64,000 nt of DNA from Pseudofrankia saprophytica (GTDB lineage: Bacteria; Actinomycetota; Actinomycetes; Frankiales; Frankiaceae): contig NZ_KI912266.1 of NCBI RefSeq assembly GCF_000235425.2, positions 1,745,686 through 1,809,685 of the forward strand. The letters are read 5' to 3'. The position numbers and the translations under genes were made by a program. Positions 1 to 10,695 of the stretch are shown here, in pieces. Position 1 is the first letter of the stretch, and every line of letters begins with the position of its first letter. Under the pieces are notes generated by a model that was given only the letters and a program-made list of their open reading frames with translations, was not told the origin of the DNA and ran no database searches.

Positions 1-891
1 CGCCTCGGTGAAGGTGATCGGCACCGTGATGGTCAGGTTCGGGCCCTCGCGGCCGAACACCGGATGCGGCTGGACGTGCACGGTGACCTCGAGGTCGCCC
101 GGGCTGCCGCCGCGCTCGCCGGGGCTGCCGCGCCCGCGGACCTTCAGTCGCTGGCCGTCGGCGACCCCCGCCGGGATCCGGATCCGCTGCTCGCGGGCAC
201 GGCGTCCACTGCCCTGGCAGTCCGGGCACGGGTGCTCGATGATCTGACCGACGCCCCGGCACTCCCGGCACGGCTCGGACAGCGCGAACCCACCCTGCGA
301 GCGGGAGATGACCCCGAGCCCGCGGCAGACCGGGCAGGTCCGCGGCATCGTCCCCGGCCGGGAGCCGACGCCGTTGCAGGTCGCGCAGGTCGCGGCGCCC
401 GGGATGCGGACCGTCGCCTCCAGGCCGGTCAGCGACTTCTCGAACGGAATCGTGACCTCGGCCTCGATGTCGCCGCCGCGGCGCGGTCCCCGACCCTGCG
501 AGGACCGCTGGAAGATGTCACCGAAGCCGCCGAGCAGGTCGTCGAGGTTGACCCCGCCCTGGTTGCCGAAGCCGCCGTAGCCCCCGGGACCGCCGTAGCC
601 GGCGCCCGGGGCGCCGTGCCCGGGGGCGCCTGGGCCCCCGGGGAAACGGCCGGACTGGAACGAGGCCCTGGCTTCGTCGTACTCGCGTCGGCGGCGCTCG
701 TCGGAGAGGACGTCGTACGCCTCGGAGATCTCCTTGAACCGGGCCTCGGCCTTGGCATCCCCGGGATTCTTGTCCGGGTGCAGCTCGCGGGCCAGCTTGC
801 GGTACGCCTTCTTGATATCCGCGGCCGGCGCGTCCTTGGGAACGCCGAGAGCGGCGTAGTAGTCCTTCTCGACCATGTCGCGAACACTCAC
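1..891 (-). CDS. dnaJ: Chaperone protein DnaJ (3' end outside window)
   Basis: Hsp40 co-chaperone that stimulates DnaK ATPase and delivers unfolded substrates in the cytoplasm. Visible are 297 codons: a J-domain with the HPD motif at residues 38-40, a Gly/Phe-rich linker (about 75-125), and a zinc-binding region with four CxxCxGxG-type motifs ([32 protein letters not shown]). The C-terminal substrate-binding region runs off the window edge. The GTG at 891 is preferred because an AAGGAGG site lies six bases upstream; an ATG at 876 is the alternative. It is the third gene of the dnaK-grpE-dnaJ operon, 30 bp after grpE. The identification is secure. Confidence 0.96.
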   Translation of the reverse strand, partial: MSVRDMVEKDYYAALGVPKDAPAADIKKAYRKLARELHPDKNPGDAKAEARFKEISEAYDVLSDERRRREYDEARASFQSGRFPGGPGAPGHGAPGAGYGGPGGYGGFGNQGGVNLDDLLGGFGDIFQRSSQGRGPRRGGDIEAEVTIPFEKSLTGLEATVRIPGAATCATCNGVGSRPGTMPRTCPVCRGLGVISRSQGGFALSEPCRECRGVGQIIEHPCPDCQGSGRRAREQRIRIPAGVADGQRLKVRGRGSPGERGGSPGDLEVTVHVQPHPVFGREGPNLTITVPITFTEA

Positions 892-921
892 GGCGCCCCT
901 CCTTTCTTCATGAGACGGGGC

Positions 922-1646
922 TCACCTGTCAACGCTGGGGCCGCCGCCCCCCGGGCCGGGAACACTGCCCGTGTCGTCGGGAACCGACCCGTCCGCGCCG
1001 TTCTCGTCCGCGGGCTCGGCCGGTGCCTCCGGCTCGTCGACCGGCTCGGCCACCGCGACCTGCGCCACCCGCAGGACCCGGCCGCCGTACGAGTAGCCGG
1101 CCCGGAAGACCTCGACGCAGGTCGTCGAGCTGACGTCGCCGCGGTACGAGTGCATCAGCGCCTCGTGCAGCAGCGGGTCGAACTCGTCGCCGGCGGTGCC
1201 GAACCGCTCCAGCCCGACCCCCTCCAGGGCGGTCTCGAGCGACTCGGCGACCGCCTTGAAGGGGCCTTCCAGATCGCCGTGGTCACGGGCGCGACCGATG
1301 TCGTCGAGGGTGGGCAGCACCGCGCCGAGGACCCGGCCGGTCGCCTGCTCGGCGATCAGCTGGCGGTCCCGCTCGACACGGCGGCGGTAGTTGTCGTATT
1401 CCGCCTTCAGCCGCTGCAGGTCGGCGGTGCGCTCCTGCACCGCCGCGTTCAGCGACTCGATCAGCGCCAGTGTCTCGGCGTCCGGGCCGGCGCCCCCGGC
1501 GGCGGAGGCCGCCGCCGGAGAACCGGTGCCCGCGCCCGTGTGGGCGCGGACCTCCCCGCTGGTGGGGTCGATGCGTCGACGGTCCCGGACCACGACAGGA
1601 GGCTCCTCGTCTCGGCCTGACGCCCGGCCCGCGTCGTGGGCAGAGC

Positions 1647-1650
<4 letters not shown>
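922..1650 (-). CDS. grpE: Nucleotide exchange factor GrpE
   Basis: GrpE releases ADP from DnaK and so resets the chaperone cycle. The 242-aa product has a low-complexity acidic N-terminus, a long helix (about residues 55-95, including [16 protein letters not shown]) that forms the dimer stalk, and the typical C-terminal beta domain with a GEFDP-like segment ([13 protein letters not shown]). A Pro/Glu/Ala-rich tail follows the beta domain. The GTG start overlaps the dnaK stop (GTGA), so translation is probably coupled. Its place between dnaK and dnaJ confirms the call. Confidence 0.95.
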
Positions 1651-3479
<1,829 letters not shown>

Positions 3480-3819
3480 GTCTGTGTGCCTCTCGATCTG
3501 ATGGCACCGCCGCACGGAGTCCCGTCGGATCAGCGACCGGATCCCTGTCGGATCGGCCAGGCCAACCCGGGAGGTCGTCGATCTGGAGGCACGCCGTGTG
3601 CGGAGCCGCCGTTAAATGTGCTGTTGTACTCGCCCGTACTCGCCAACCGCCGAGCGAGGCCCGCGGGCCGCCGAGTCCCTGGCCGAGCGGAGCTCGACGC
3701 CGGGGCCTGGGCGGTCGGGCCGCTCCGCGGCGAGGCCCGGAGCCGCGCCCGGTGGGAGTCGCGGCCATCGGAAGCCGACTGGGTGCCAGCTAACACGGTG
3801 AGCCGCTCGGGTCGGGTAG

Positions 3820-3840
3820 GTTGAGTGCGGATGGCTCAGG
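3820..3840 (-). promoter_or_regulatory. HAIR-like HspR operator, site 1
   Basis: The sequence GTTGAGT-N7-GCTCAGG matches the HspR inverted repeat consensus CTTGAGT-N7-ACTCAAG at 11 of 14 positions. It lies about 340 bp upstream of dnaK. In Streptomyces and mycobacteria HspR represses the dnaK operon through such sites. The hspR gene itself is not in the window; in related genomes it often follows dnaJ. Confidence 0.6.
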
Positions 3841-3868
3841 ATCGTCGTAGCCAGGATAGCTCGTCGAA

Positions 3869-3889
3869 CCTGAGTCGTGTTGGCTCAAC
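3869..3889 (-). promoter_or_regulatory. HAIR-like HspR operator, site 2
   Basis: The sequence CCTGAGT-N7-GCTCAAC also matches the HAIR consensus at 11 of 14 positions. Read on the dnaK strand it is GTTGAGC-N7-ACTCAGG, nearly identical to site 1. The two sites sit 49 bp apart in the 518-bp gene-free stretch (3480-3997) between dnaK and the NERD gene. That stretch must contain the dnaK promoter; I see no coding sequence in it. Confidence 0.6.
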
Positions 3890-3997
3890 CTATCGGAGTC
3901 GACTTCTCTTCCCGGCAGCTACCCGGCACAGCGGGCACGCCAAACACCCGGCGCGGCCCGAGAGGTGGCCGGCCGGCCGAGGCGGGAGTGTCGTGCC

Positions 3998-5257
3998 TCA
4001 GGCCTTCTTGGGACCGTCTGAGCCCTTCGGGGGAGCGGGCGGCTCCTGCTCGGGACGGACAGCGGCGAGGCTCGGCCGGCCGCCGCTCGACCGGCGGCCA
4101 CGGGGGCGCCCCGCGGACCGCAGTGACGAGATGTTCCCGCCGGTGGACTCGGGGGGCTCGGTGGCGCGGGGCAGCGGTGGCCCGGCGGCGTCACCGCCGT
4201 GGATACCGGTGTCGTCGGCATCGAGGCCCAGGCCGACGTCGTCGAGCAGGCCCAGATCGGCGTCGATCTCGTCCACCCCACCGGGGATGCCGGTCCTGGT
4301 GAAGCCGTCTGCCTGGCGGGACAGCTGAGCCTCCAACGACGCCAGCCGGTCGAGCAGGTCGGAGGCGTCGCCGTCGCGTTCCCGGATGGTGTGCAGCGTT
4401 TCCATCAGCATCAGCCACTGGTCGCGGTGCAGCGTGACCTGCTCGATGGACCGGTTGTCGACGAACGCGGGGAACAACGTGTGCGCCGCCGCCACGACCT
4501 GCTTGACCTCGGCCGGGTTGAGCCGGCGAGGCCGGCCACGCGCCCAGTCGACGATCCCGCGGATGCTGATGATCGTGACCCCGTTGACGGCGCCGTCCTT
4601 CCACAGGACGTCCGCCTCGACCATGACCAGGACCGGGCTCACCGGAATCTTCACCAGCGGGACCTCGGCACGCAGCTCGGTCTTGATCTGCTCGGCGAGG
4701 AAGGCGGCCCGCTCGATCGCGCCCGTGAGCGGCTCGCCGTCGATGCTGGCGACCTTCTTGGTGTACCGGACGACGCCCTTGCCCGGCTCGCTGCTGAGGA
4801 TCAGTACGCCGGCCGGGCCGACGAGCAGGTGGCCGACGACCGCGTCGGCGCTCGGCAGCCGCATGTCGTGCATGACCACCCAGCCATGCCGGCGCAGGCG
4901 GGCGAGGGCGCGGGCCGTCTTGCGTTCCGCCTCGGCGCCTATGCGCAGGGTCTCGATCTCTGTGTCGCCGCCGAACGCGGACACGACGATGACGCCGCTC
5001 CAGCCAGCGACGATCAGTACGAATATGCCGACCGCGAAGCCACCGGGCAGGCCGACGCCGAACGCCAGCACCAGGCTGACGAGCAGGGCGACCGGCACGG
5101 ATTTGGCCAGCGAGCGTGGCAGCACCCGGCCGAGCCGGTCGCGCCGCACCAGTGCCCGATGTTCACGGGCACGCCGATATTCGGAGTAGAGGTACTGACC
5201 GGGGCGCCCGGTCTTGTTCGCCGTCGCCGCCCTGGTGATCGTCGCCATCGTGCCCAC
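3998..5257 (-). CDS. NERD-domain membrane protein
   Basis: The 419-aa product has a basic N-terminus, two adjacent membrane helices (about residues 54-95), and then a nuclease-related NERD domain (about 105-215). The NERD domain is recognised from GAEAERKTARALARL, GWVVMHDMRLP and HLLVGPAGVLILSS. The C-terminal part is Pro/Gly/Arg-rich and probably disordered. NERD domains are related to restriction-type nucleases, but the cellular role of single-gene actinobacterial members is unknown. The usual catalytic Asp before VGHLLVGP is replaced by a DAVVGH context, so nuclease activity is uncertain. An ATG at 5248 is an alternative start. No clear ribosome site is visible. Confidence 0.7.
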   Translation of the reverse strand: MGTMATITRAATANKTGRPGQYLYSEYRRAREHRALVRRDRLGRVLPRSLAKSVPVALLVSLVLAFGVGLPGGFAVGIFVLIVAGWSGVIVVSAFGGDTEIETLRIGAEAERKTARALARLRRHGWVVMHDMRLPSADAVVGHLLVGPAGVLILSSEPGKGVVRYTKKVASIDGEPLTGAIERAAFLAEQIKTELRAEVPLVKIPVSPVLVMVEADVLWKDGAVNGVTIISIRGIVDWARGRPRRLNPAEVKQVVAAAHTLFPAFVDNRSIEQVTLHRDQWLMLMETLHTIRERDGDASDLLDRLASLEAQLSRQADGFTRTGIPGGVDEIDADLGLLDDVGLGLDADDTGIHGGDAAGPPLPRATEPPESTGGNISSLRSAGRPRGRRSSGGRPSLAAVRPEQEPPAPPKGSDGPKKA

Positions 5258-6229
5258 CGTGGTTCGCAGGGGTGTTCAACGGAGGTCGGAGCCCGCGTCG
5301 GCGCGGCACCGCGCGGCCGGACCCGGACAGCACGCCGCTGGCGTGGTTCATCTTGCGGCCCGTGGAAGCGTGCGCACAAGCCTCGACTGACCAGGAACAG
5401 GCTGCGCCAGGAGCTGGGGCGTTGTCGCGCCGAAGGCCATCGTCGGGCGGGCCAGTGGTCGCGCCGGCTGGTAGCCGGCAGGCAGGCGCCGGTCAGCGGC
5501 CATAGCCCCGTTCCCTCCCTGTATCGCAGCCGCTCCCTGGATCGCTGCCGCCCTGGGGGGCGCGGCGTTGCGCGTGCCGGAACCGCCGGCGACTGGCCTC
5601 GGCTCACGGCGGACCACGACCTGGCGGCCCGCGCGTGCCGACGGCCCGGTGCCGCTGGCGGTCGGACGCGCCACGTGGCCAGGGTGGGGCGGACGGTGCG
5701 GAGAGTGCTGATTTCGGGACTTCTGTGCCACCGAGCGTAGCAGCGCGCCGAGGGATGGTGTGGGCGAACTGGTGATCCGTCCTCCCCGAGGCCACGCCCC
5801 CGCGAGTGCCGGCCCGCGGCCCGCTGACCTGGCCGCCAACGAGATCAGGAACGGGTCGGGCGGGTGCGTCATCCTCTCGGATCGCCGCCGGACGGATGCC
5901 CGGGGTGGCGGGGTGCGTGCGGCCGGGCGGCGGGCGATGTGTCTGAGTCGGTCTCGATTGGGGAGAAGGAATTCGTGCCGGACGGACCACGCCGTGGCAG
6001 GGTCGGGGATGCGGCGGTCGTCGAGGAGGGCGCCAGGGCCTGGGCGCCCTGACGGACCTCCTGACGGGGTAGCCGTGGATGATCGAGGCCGGGCCCGACT
6101 CGCGGTCGGGATCCTGGCGGAGTTTGGTCCGGCGTCGTGCGGTGCTGGTGGCGCGGGACACTCTGGACCACAAGTTACCGAGCAGTACGAGTAGGCTACG
6201 GCCCGTTCGCGGAGCCATAGGAGGAGCTA
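5258..6229. other. Gene-free stretch, about 970 bp
   Basis: No open frame here looks like a protein. All are Arg/Pro/Gly-rich readings of GC-rich DNA. One 25-codon frame (5975-6052) follows a good GGGAGAAGGA ribosome site but has no recognisable sequence. The right end must carry the promoter of the Fe-S oxidoreductase gene, whose AGGAGGAG ribosome site is at about 6219-6226. Confidence 0.5.
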
Positions 6230-8461
6230 GTGAGAATCGCGATCGGTGGGGCGATCACGCTGATCGCCCTTGCGGTGGCCGGAAGGCGATTCTTCTGGCT
6301 GTTCACGCTGATCCGGACCGGACAGCCGGCCCAAGGGCGCCTCGACGACCTCCCGACCCGGGTCTGGAGCGAGATCTCCGAGGTCGGCGGGCAGCGCAAG
6401 CTCCTCAAATGGTCGGTGCCCGGCATCGCGCACGCGCTGACGTTCTGGGGCTTCACGGTCCTGATCCTGACGATCATCGAGACCTTCGGTGGCCTGTTCG
6501 ACGACGACTTCCACATCCCGCTGTTCGGGCACTGGGCCGCCATCGGGTTCCTCGAGGACTTCTTCGCCGTCGGCGTGCTGGTGGGCCTCGCGACGTTCAC
6601 CGTCATCCGTATCCAGCGGGCGCCGGCGCGCCTCGAGCGCAAGTCGCGCTTCTATGGCTCACACCTCGGCCCGGCCTGGGTCATCCTGGGCATGATCACG
6701 TCCGTCATCGTGACGCTGCTGATCACCCGGGGCGCCCAGTGGAACACCGGCAACCTGCCGCAGGGCCAGACGAAGTGGGCCTTCGCCTCCTACGGCGTCA
6801 GCAGGATCTTCTCCGGCCTCTCGCACGACGCCAACGAGGCGATCGAGACCGCCTTCCTGCTGCTCAACCTGGCCATCGTCATGGGCTTCCTGGTGCTGGT
6901 GGCCTACTCCAAGCACCTGCACATCTTCCTGGCGCCGATCAACGTCATCCTCAAGCGGGAGCCGAAGGCGCTCGGCGCGCTGGGCACCACGCCTGACATC
7001 GAGACGCTGATGGAGGAGGACGAGCCGATCATCGGCGCGGGCAAGGTCGAGGACTTCTCCTGGAAGGCGATGCTCGACTTCTCCACCTGCACCGAGTGCG
7101 GCCGCTGCCAGAGCCAGTGCCCGGCCTGGAACACCGGGAAGCCGCTGTCCCCGAAGCTGATCATCATGGACCTGCGCGACCACCTGTTCGCGAAGGCCCC
7201 GTACCTGCTGGCCGGGAGCACCGCCGAGGAGCGCGACGCGGCCGCGGAGAAGCTGGCGAAGAAGAAGGCCGTCACCGGCGTTTCCGAGGACGGCTCGGAG
7301 GAGCACACCGTCCACCACGTGCCCGAGTCCGGCTTCGGCCGCGTTCCCGAGCCGGGCAAGGCCCAGGCGGAGCGCCCGCTCGTCGGCACGGCGGAAGAGG
7401 GCGGGGTCATCGACCCCGACGTGCTGTGGTCGTGCACGAACTGCGGCGCCTGCGTCGAGCAGTGCCCGGTGGACATCGAGCACGTCGACCACATCGTCGA
7501 CATGCGCCGCTACCAGGTGATGATCGAGTCGGCGTTCCCCTCGGAAGCCGGCGTGATGCTGCGCAACCTGGAGAACAACGGCAACCCGTGGGGCGTCTCG
7601 CCGCGCAGCCGCACCGAGTGGACCGATGGCCTGCCCTTCGAGGTCAAGATCATCGGCGAGGGCGAGCAGATCCCGGACGACGTCGAGTACCTCTTCTGGG
7701 TCGGCTGCGCCGGTGCCATCGAGGACCGGGCGAAGAAGGTCTCCCGTGCCTTCGTCGAGCTGCTGGACATGGCCGGCGTCTCGTTCGCCATCCTCGGCTC
7801 GCAGGAGTCCTGCACCGGCGACCCGGCGCGCCGCCTCGGCAACGAGTACCTGTTCCAGGAGATGGCCAAGGCCAACATCGAGCTGCTGAACTCCACGGGC
7901 GTCAAGAAGATCGTCGCGACCTGCCCGCACTGCTTCAACAGCCTGTCGAAGGAGTACTCGGCGCTCGGCGGCACCTGGGAGGTCATCCACCACACCCAGC
8001 TGCTCGGCAGGCTCGTCGAGGAGAAGAAGCTGGTGCCGCTCACGCCGATCGAGTCGTCGGTGACCTACCACGACCCGTGCTTCCTCGGCCGGCACAACAA
8101 GGTCTACACCCCGCCGCGCGAGATCCTCGAGGCCATTCCGGGCCTCCGTGGCCAGGAGATGCACCGGTGCAAGGAGCGCGGCTTCTGCTGCGGCGCCGGC
8201 GGCGCGCGGATGTGGATGGAGGAGAAGATCGGCACCCGGGTCAACACGAACCGGGTGGAGGAGGCCCTCGGCCTCGACCCGGACGTCGTGTCGACCGCGT
8301 GCCCGTTCTGCATCGTCATGCTGTCCGACGCGGTGACGGAGCAGAAGCTCGCGGGCAAGGCGAAGGAGACCGTCGAGGTCCTCGACGTCTCCCAGCTCCT
8401 CGCCCGTTCCCTCGCGCCGTCCACCGACGGCGCCGGAGCCCAGGCGGCCACCACCGGCTGA
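6230..8461 (+). CDS. Membrane-bound Fe-S oxidoreductase (heterodisulfide reductase-like, Rv0338c type)
   Basis: The 743-aa protein combines a NarI-like membrane region of about five helices (residues 1-250) with two [4Fe-4S] ferredoxin motifs (CTECGRCQSQCP from residue 287, CTNCGACVEQCP from residue 402) and two CCG domains. The CCG cysteines are seen in CPHCFNSLSKEY, HDPCFLGRHNK and CCGAGGARMWMEE near residue 653. It resembles HdrD-type and GlpC-type reductases and the conserved actinobacterial protein typified by M. tuberculosis Rv0338c. The electron donor and acceptor are unknown, so a role in quinone-linked electron transfer is an inference. The GTG start is fixed by AGGAGGAGCTA just upstream. 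It appears to be a single-gene unit closed by a strong hairpin. Confidence 0.88.
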   Translation: MRIAIGGAITLIALAVAGRRFFWLFTLIRTGQPAQGRLDDLPTRVWSEISEVGGQRKLLKWSVPGIAHALTFWGFTVLILTIIETFGGLFDDDFHIPLFGHWAAIGFLEDFFAVGVLVGLATFTVIRIQRAPARLERKSRFYGSHLGPAWVILGMITSVIVTLLITRGAQWNTGNLPQGQTKWAFASYGVSRIFSGLSHDANEAIETAFLLLNLAIVMGFLVLVAYSKHLHIFLAPINVILKREPKALGALGTTPDIETLMEEDEPIIGAGKVEDFSWKAMLDFSTCTECGRCQSQCPAWNTGKPLSPKLIIMDLRDHLFAKAPYLLAGSTAEERDAAAEKLAKKKAVTGVSEDGSEEHTVHHVPESGFGRVPEPGKAQAERPLVGTAEEGGVIDPDVLWSCTNCGACVEQCPVDIEHVDHIVDMRRYQVMIESAFPSEAGVMLRNLENNGNPWGVSPRSRTEWTDGLPFEVKIIGEGEQIPDDVEYLFWVGCAGAIEDRAKKVSRAFVELLDMAGVSFAILGSQESCTGDPARRLGNEYLFQEMAKANIELLNSTGVKKIVATCPHCFNSLSKEYSALGGTWEVIHHTQLLGRLVEEKKLVPLTPIESSVTYHDPCFLGRHNKVYTPPREILEAIPGLRGQEMHRCKERGFCCGAGGARMWMEEKIGTRVNTNRVEEALGLDPDVVSTACPFCIVMLSDAVTEQKLAGKAKETVEVLDVSQLLARSLAPSTDGAGAQAATTG

Positions 8462-8502
8462 CCGGCTGACCGGCGGCCGGTGAACCCGGCGGCGAAACCG
8501 AA

Positions 8503-8543
8503 CGGACGGGCCCGGCGCGAGCTTCTCGCGCCGGGCCCGTCCG
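8503..8543 (+). terminator. Strong hairpin terminator
   Basis: A perfect 19-bp stem (8503-8521 with 8525-8543) closes on a 3-nt loop 42 bp after the oxidoreductase stop. Further complementarity outside it is interrupted by a 2-nt bulge. There is no U-tract, as is common for actinobacterial terminators. Confidence 0.85.
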
Positions 8544-8636
8544 CGTTCGGCGGGTGAGCCACTCGCTCCCCGCCCAGTCCCGGACCGCTCGCGAACTTTC
8601 ATACAGGGGTTGATGTGAGTGGATGATCGGCTTACA

Positions 8637-8697
8637 GTCGGTTCAGCATTCTGACCAGGCGGTCGAAGTACTGAACCGACGGTTCAAGTCAGTGAAC
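8637..8697 (+). promoter_or_regulatory. Inverted-repeat operator region upstream of the ABC uptake operon
   Basis: A perfect 10-bp inverted repeat, GTCGGTTCAG (8637-8646) and CTGAACCGAC (8671-8680), is followed at once by a second one, GTTCA (8682-8686) and TGAAC (8693-8697). All use the half-site GTTCA(G). They lie 38-98 bp before the ATP-binding gene, where a regulator would act. The IclR protein encoded at the end of this locus is a candidate ligand; this is inference. Confidence 0.55.
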
Positions 8698-8734
8698 GGA
8701 TCGTCTGGCCGCCACGCTGACAGGGCGGTGTTCC

Positions 8735-9634
8735 ATGACTGTTCAAGCGTCGTCGGAGGCGGGTGGGCCTGCCTTAGCCGGCCTGGGCCCGCGACCAAAG
8801 ATCCGGGCCGTCGGCACGGAGCGGAAGTTCGGCCGCGGGGCCAGGACGGTCCATGCGCTCGGCCCGCTCGACCTGGCGGTCGGTGACGGCGAGTTCGTCT
8901 GCGTCGTCGGGCCCTCCGGCTGCGGGAAGTCGACCTTCCTGCGGATCGTCGCCGGCCTGGTCCGCCCGACCGGGGGAACCGTCGAGGTGCGGGCCAGCTC
9001 CCCGAACCCGGCCGCGATGATCTTCCAGGACTACGGCATCTACCCGTGGAAGACGGTCGAGGCGAACGTCCGGTTCGGTCTCGACGTGCGCGGCGTGCCG
9101 CGCGGGGAAGCCCGGGATCGGGCGCGAACCTGGCTCGAGCGGATGGGGCTCGCGGAGTTCGCGTACGCCTACCCACACCAGCTCTCGGGCGGCATGCGCC
9201 AGCGGGTGTCGATTGCCCGGGCCCTCGCCGTCGAGCCCGAGATCCTGCTGATGGACGAGCCGTTCGCGGCGCTGGACGCACAGCTGCGCACCATCCTGCA
9301 GGACGAGCTGCTCGCCATCTGCCAGGCGGAACGGCGCACGGTGCTCTTCGTGACCCACAGCCTGGAAGAAGCGATCGTGCTGGGCGACCGGGTCGTCGTC
9401 ATGAGCGCGCGGCCGGGCCGGATCCTCGCCGAACGGGTACCGCCGTTCCCGCGGCCGAGGTCCGCCGAGGTCCGCGAGTCCGCCGAGTTCGCCGCGTTCC
9501 GCGGCGAGCTGTGGACGTTGCTGCGCGGCGAGGTGGAAACCGGTGCGCCCGCGGCCATCGCCGCCACCGCCACCACCGCCGCCACCTCGTGGGCCGGCGT
9601 GGCCGGGCCACCGGCCACGCCGAAGGGAGCCTGA
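8735..9634 (+). CDS. ABC transporter ATP-binding protein (SsuB/TauB-like)
   Basis: Cytoplasmic ATPase of an uptake system of the nitrate/sulfonate/taurine family. The 299-aa product has Walker A GPSGCGKST (about residues 66-74), a Q-loop in IFQDYGIYPWK, the signature LSGGMRQRVSIARAL, Walker B ILLMDEPFAALD and the switch His in FVTHSLEEA. It is followed two bases after its stop by the permease, then by the binding protein, so the three form one operon. The substrate cannot be read from the sequence. The C-terminal 30 residues are Ala/Thr-rich. Start ATG 8735 has only a weak ribosome site. Confidence 0.88.
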   Translation: MTVQASSEAGGPALAGLGPRPKIRAVGTERKFGRGARTVHALGPLDLAVGDGEFVCVVGPSGCGKSTFLRIVAGLVRPTGGTVEVRASSPNPAAMIFQDYGIYPWKTVEANVRFGLDVRGVPRGEARDRARTWLERMGLAEFAYAYPHQLSGGMRQRVSIARALAVEPEILLMDEPFAALDAQLRTILQDELLAICQAERRTVLFVTHSLEEAIVLGDRVVVMSARPGRILAERVPPFPRPRSAEVRESAEFAAFRGELWTLLRGEVETGAPAAIAATATTAATSWAGVAGPPATPKGA

Positions 9635-9636
9635 CG

Positions 9637-10500
9637 ATGGCGGGGACGCGGGCCTTCGCGGCCGAAGAGGTACTCATCCGGGCACCGGGACGGGCCGAGC
9701 GGGACCCGAGCGGCACGGCCCACCGCCGCGCAGTCCTCGAGATCGGCCTCGCCGTCGGCGTGCCGGTGGTCCTGCTTGGCCTCTGGCAGGCGGCCAGCGG
9801 CCTTGGCTGGATCGACTCGCGGCTCTATCCGTCGCCCACCGACATCGTCCGGACCGGCGGCCGAATGCTCGGCCACGGCCAGCTGTGGGACGACATCTGG
9901 CACACCACCTTTCGCGTGCTCGCCGGCTTCGCCCTCGGCACGCTGGCCGGCGTGCTGTTCGGGCTGGCCATGGGCTCGGTCCGGCTCATCCAGGTCGCGC
10001 TCGAGCCCACCCTGGACGCGTTGTACGTCGTGCCAAAGCTCGCGCTGCTGCCCATCTTCCTGACGATGTTCGGCCTCGGTGAGGGCCCGAAGATCGCGCT
10101 CGTGGCGGTGACGGTCTTCTTCTTCGTCTGGATCTCGACGATGTCGGCGATCATCGCCGTGGAGGACGGCTATCGCGAGGCGGGCCGCTGTTTCGGCGCG
10201 AACAGGTGGCAGATGTTCCGCCATGTGCTGGTCCCGGCCGCGCTGCCGCAGATGTTCGTCGCGATGCGCGTCGCGGCGGGCGTGGCGTTCCTCGTCATCA
10301 TCGCGGCCGAGTTCATCGTCGGTGACGACGGCCTCGGCTATCTGATCTTCCAGTCGCGGACGCTGTTCATCAACGACCAGATGTTCGTGGGCATCGTGGT
10401 CGTCGCGCTGGAGGGCGTGCTCTTCGCCGAGCTGGTCCGGCTGGTCGGCCGCCGGGTGACCAGGTGGGCGCCCGCGGACCAGGAACGCGCCCGCGGCTGA
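9637..10500 (+). CDS. ABC transporter permease (SsuC/TauC-like)
   Basis: Inner-membrane channel subunit of the same importer, 287 aa with about six membrane helices. It shows the conserved cytoplasmic loop with EAGRCFGANRWQMFRHVLVPAALPQ, the EAA motif that docks to the ATPase. The start at 9637 follows the ATPase stop by two bases and a GAAGGGAG ribosome site. The binding protein follows after an inverted repeat. The substrate is unknown. Confidence 0.88.
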   Translation: MAGTRAFAAEEVLIRAPGRAERDPSGTAHRRAVLEIGLAVGVPVVLLGLWQAASGLGWIDSRLYPSPTDIVRTGGRMLGHGQLWDDIWHTTFRVLAGFALGTLAGVLFGLAMGSVRLIQVALEPTLDALYVVPKLALLPIFLTMFGLGEGPKIALVAVTVFFFVWISTMSAIIAVEDGYREAGRCFGANRWQMFRHVLVPAALPQMFVAMRVAAGVAFLVIIAAEFIVGDDGLGYLIFQSRTLFINDQMFVGIVVVALEGVLFAELVRLVGRRVTRWAPADQERARG

Positions 10501-10566
10501 CCCCCACCGGCGCCGCGCCGACGCGGTCGCCGCTCCGCGAGTCCCCGTCGAGACAAGTCCCCGCCG

Positions 10567-10618
10567 AGATCAGTCAGACCCTGCGCGCCGCCGATGACGC
10601 GTGGCGTCTGACTGATCT
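10567..10618 (+). promoter_or_regulatory. Long inverted repeat between permease and binding-protein genes
   Basis: Two perfect 13-nt arms, AGATCAGTCAGAC (10567-10579) and GTCTGACTGATCT (10606-10618), are separated by 26 nt. The element lies in the 195-bp gap inside the ABC operon. It could be an operator, or an RNA stem that changes relative expression of the binding protein. It is unrelated in sequence to the inverted repeat at 8637. Confidence 0.5.
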
Positions 10619-10695
10619 TGCCCGCGGCCGGGTGGGCCGGCTGTCGCCCACCTTGATTCGCCAGTCCGACTCGCCAGCTCTGAGGAGGAACCTCG

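Noticed and set aside
5975-6052. 25-codon frame after a strong GGGAGAAGGA site
   Set aside because: The peptide has no recognisable sequence or leader features, and it is 178 bp from the next gene; it could be chance.
6659-8602. 647-aa minus-strand frame opposite the Fe-S oxidoreductase
   Set aside because: The plus-strand frame has unmistakable ferredoxin and CCG motifs; the minus frame is a shadow.
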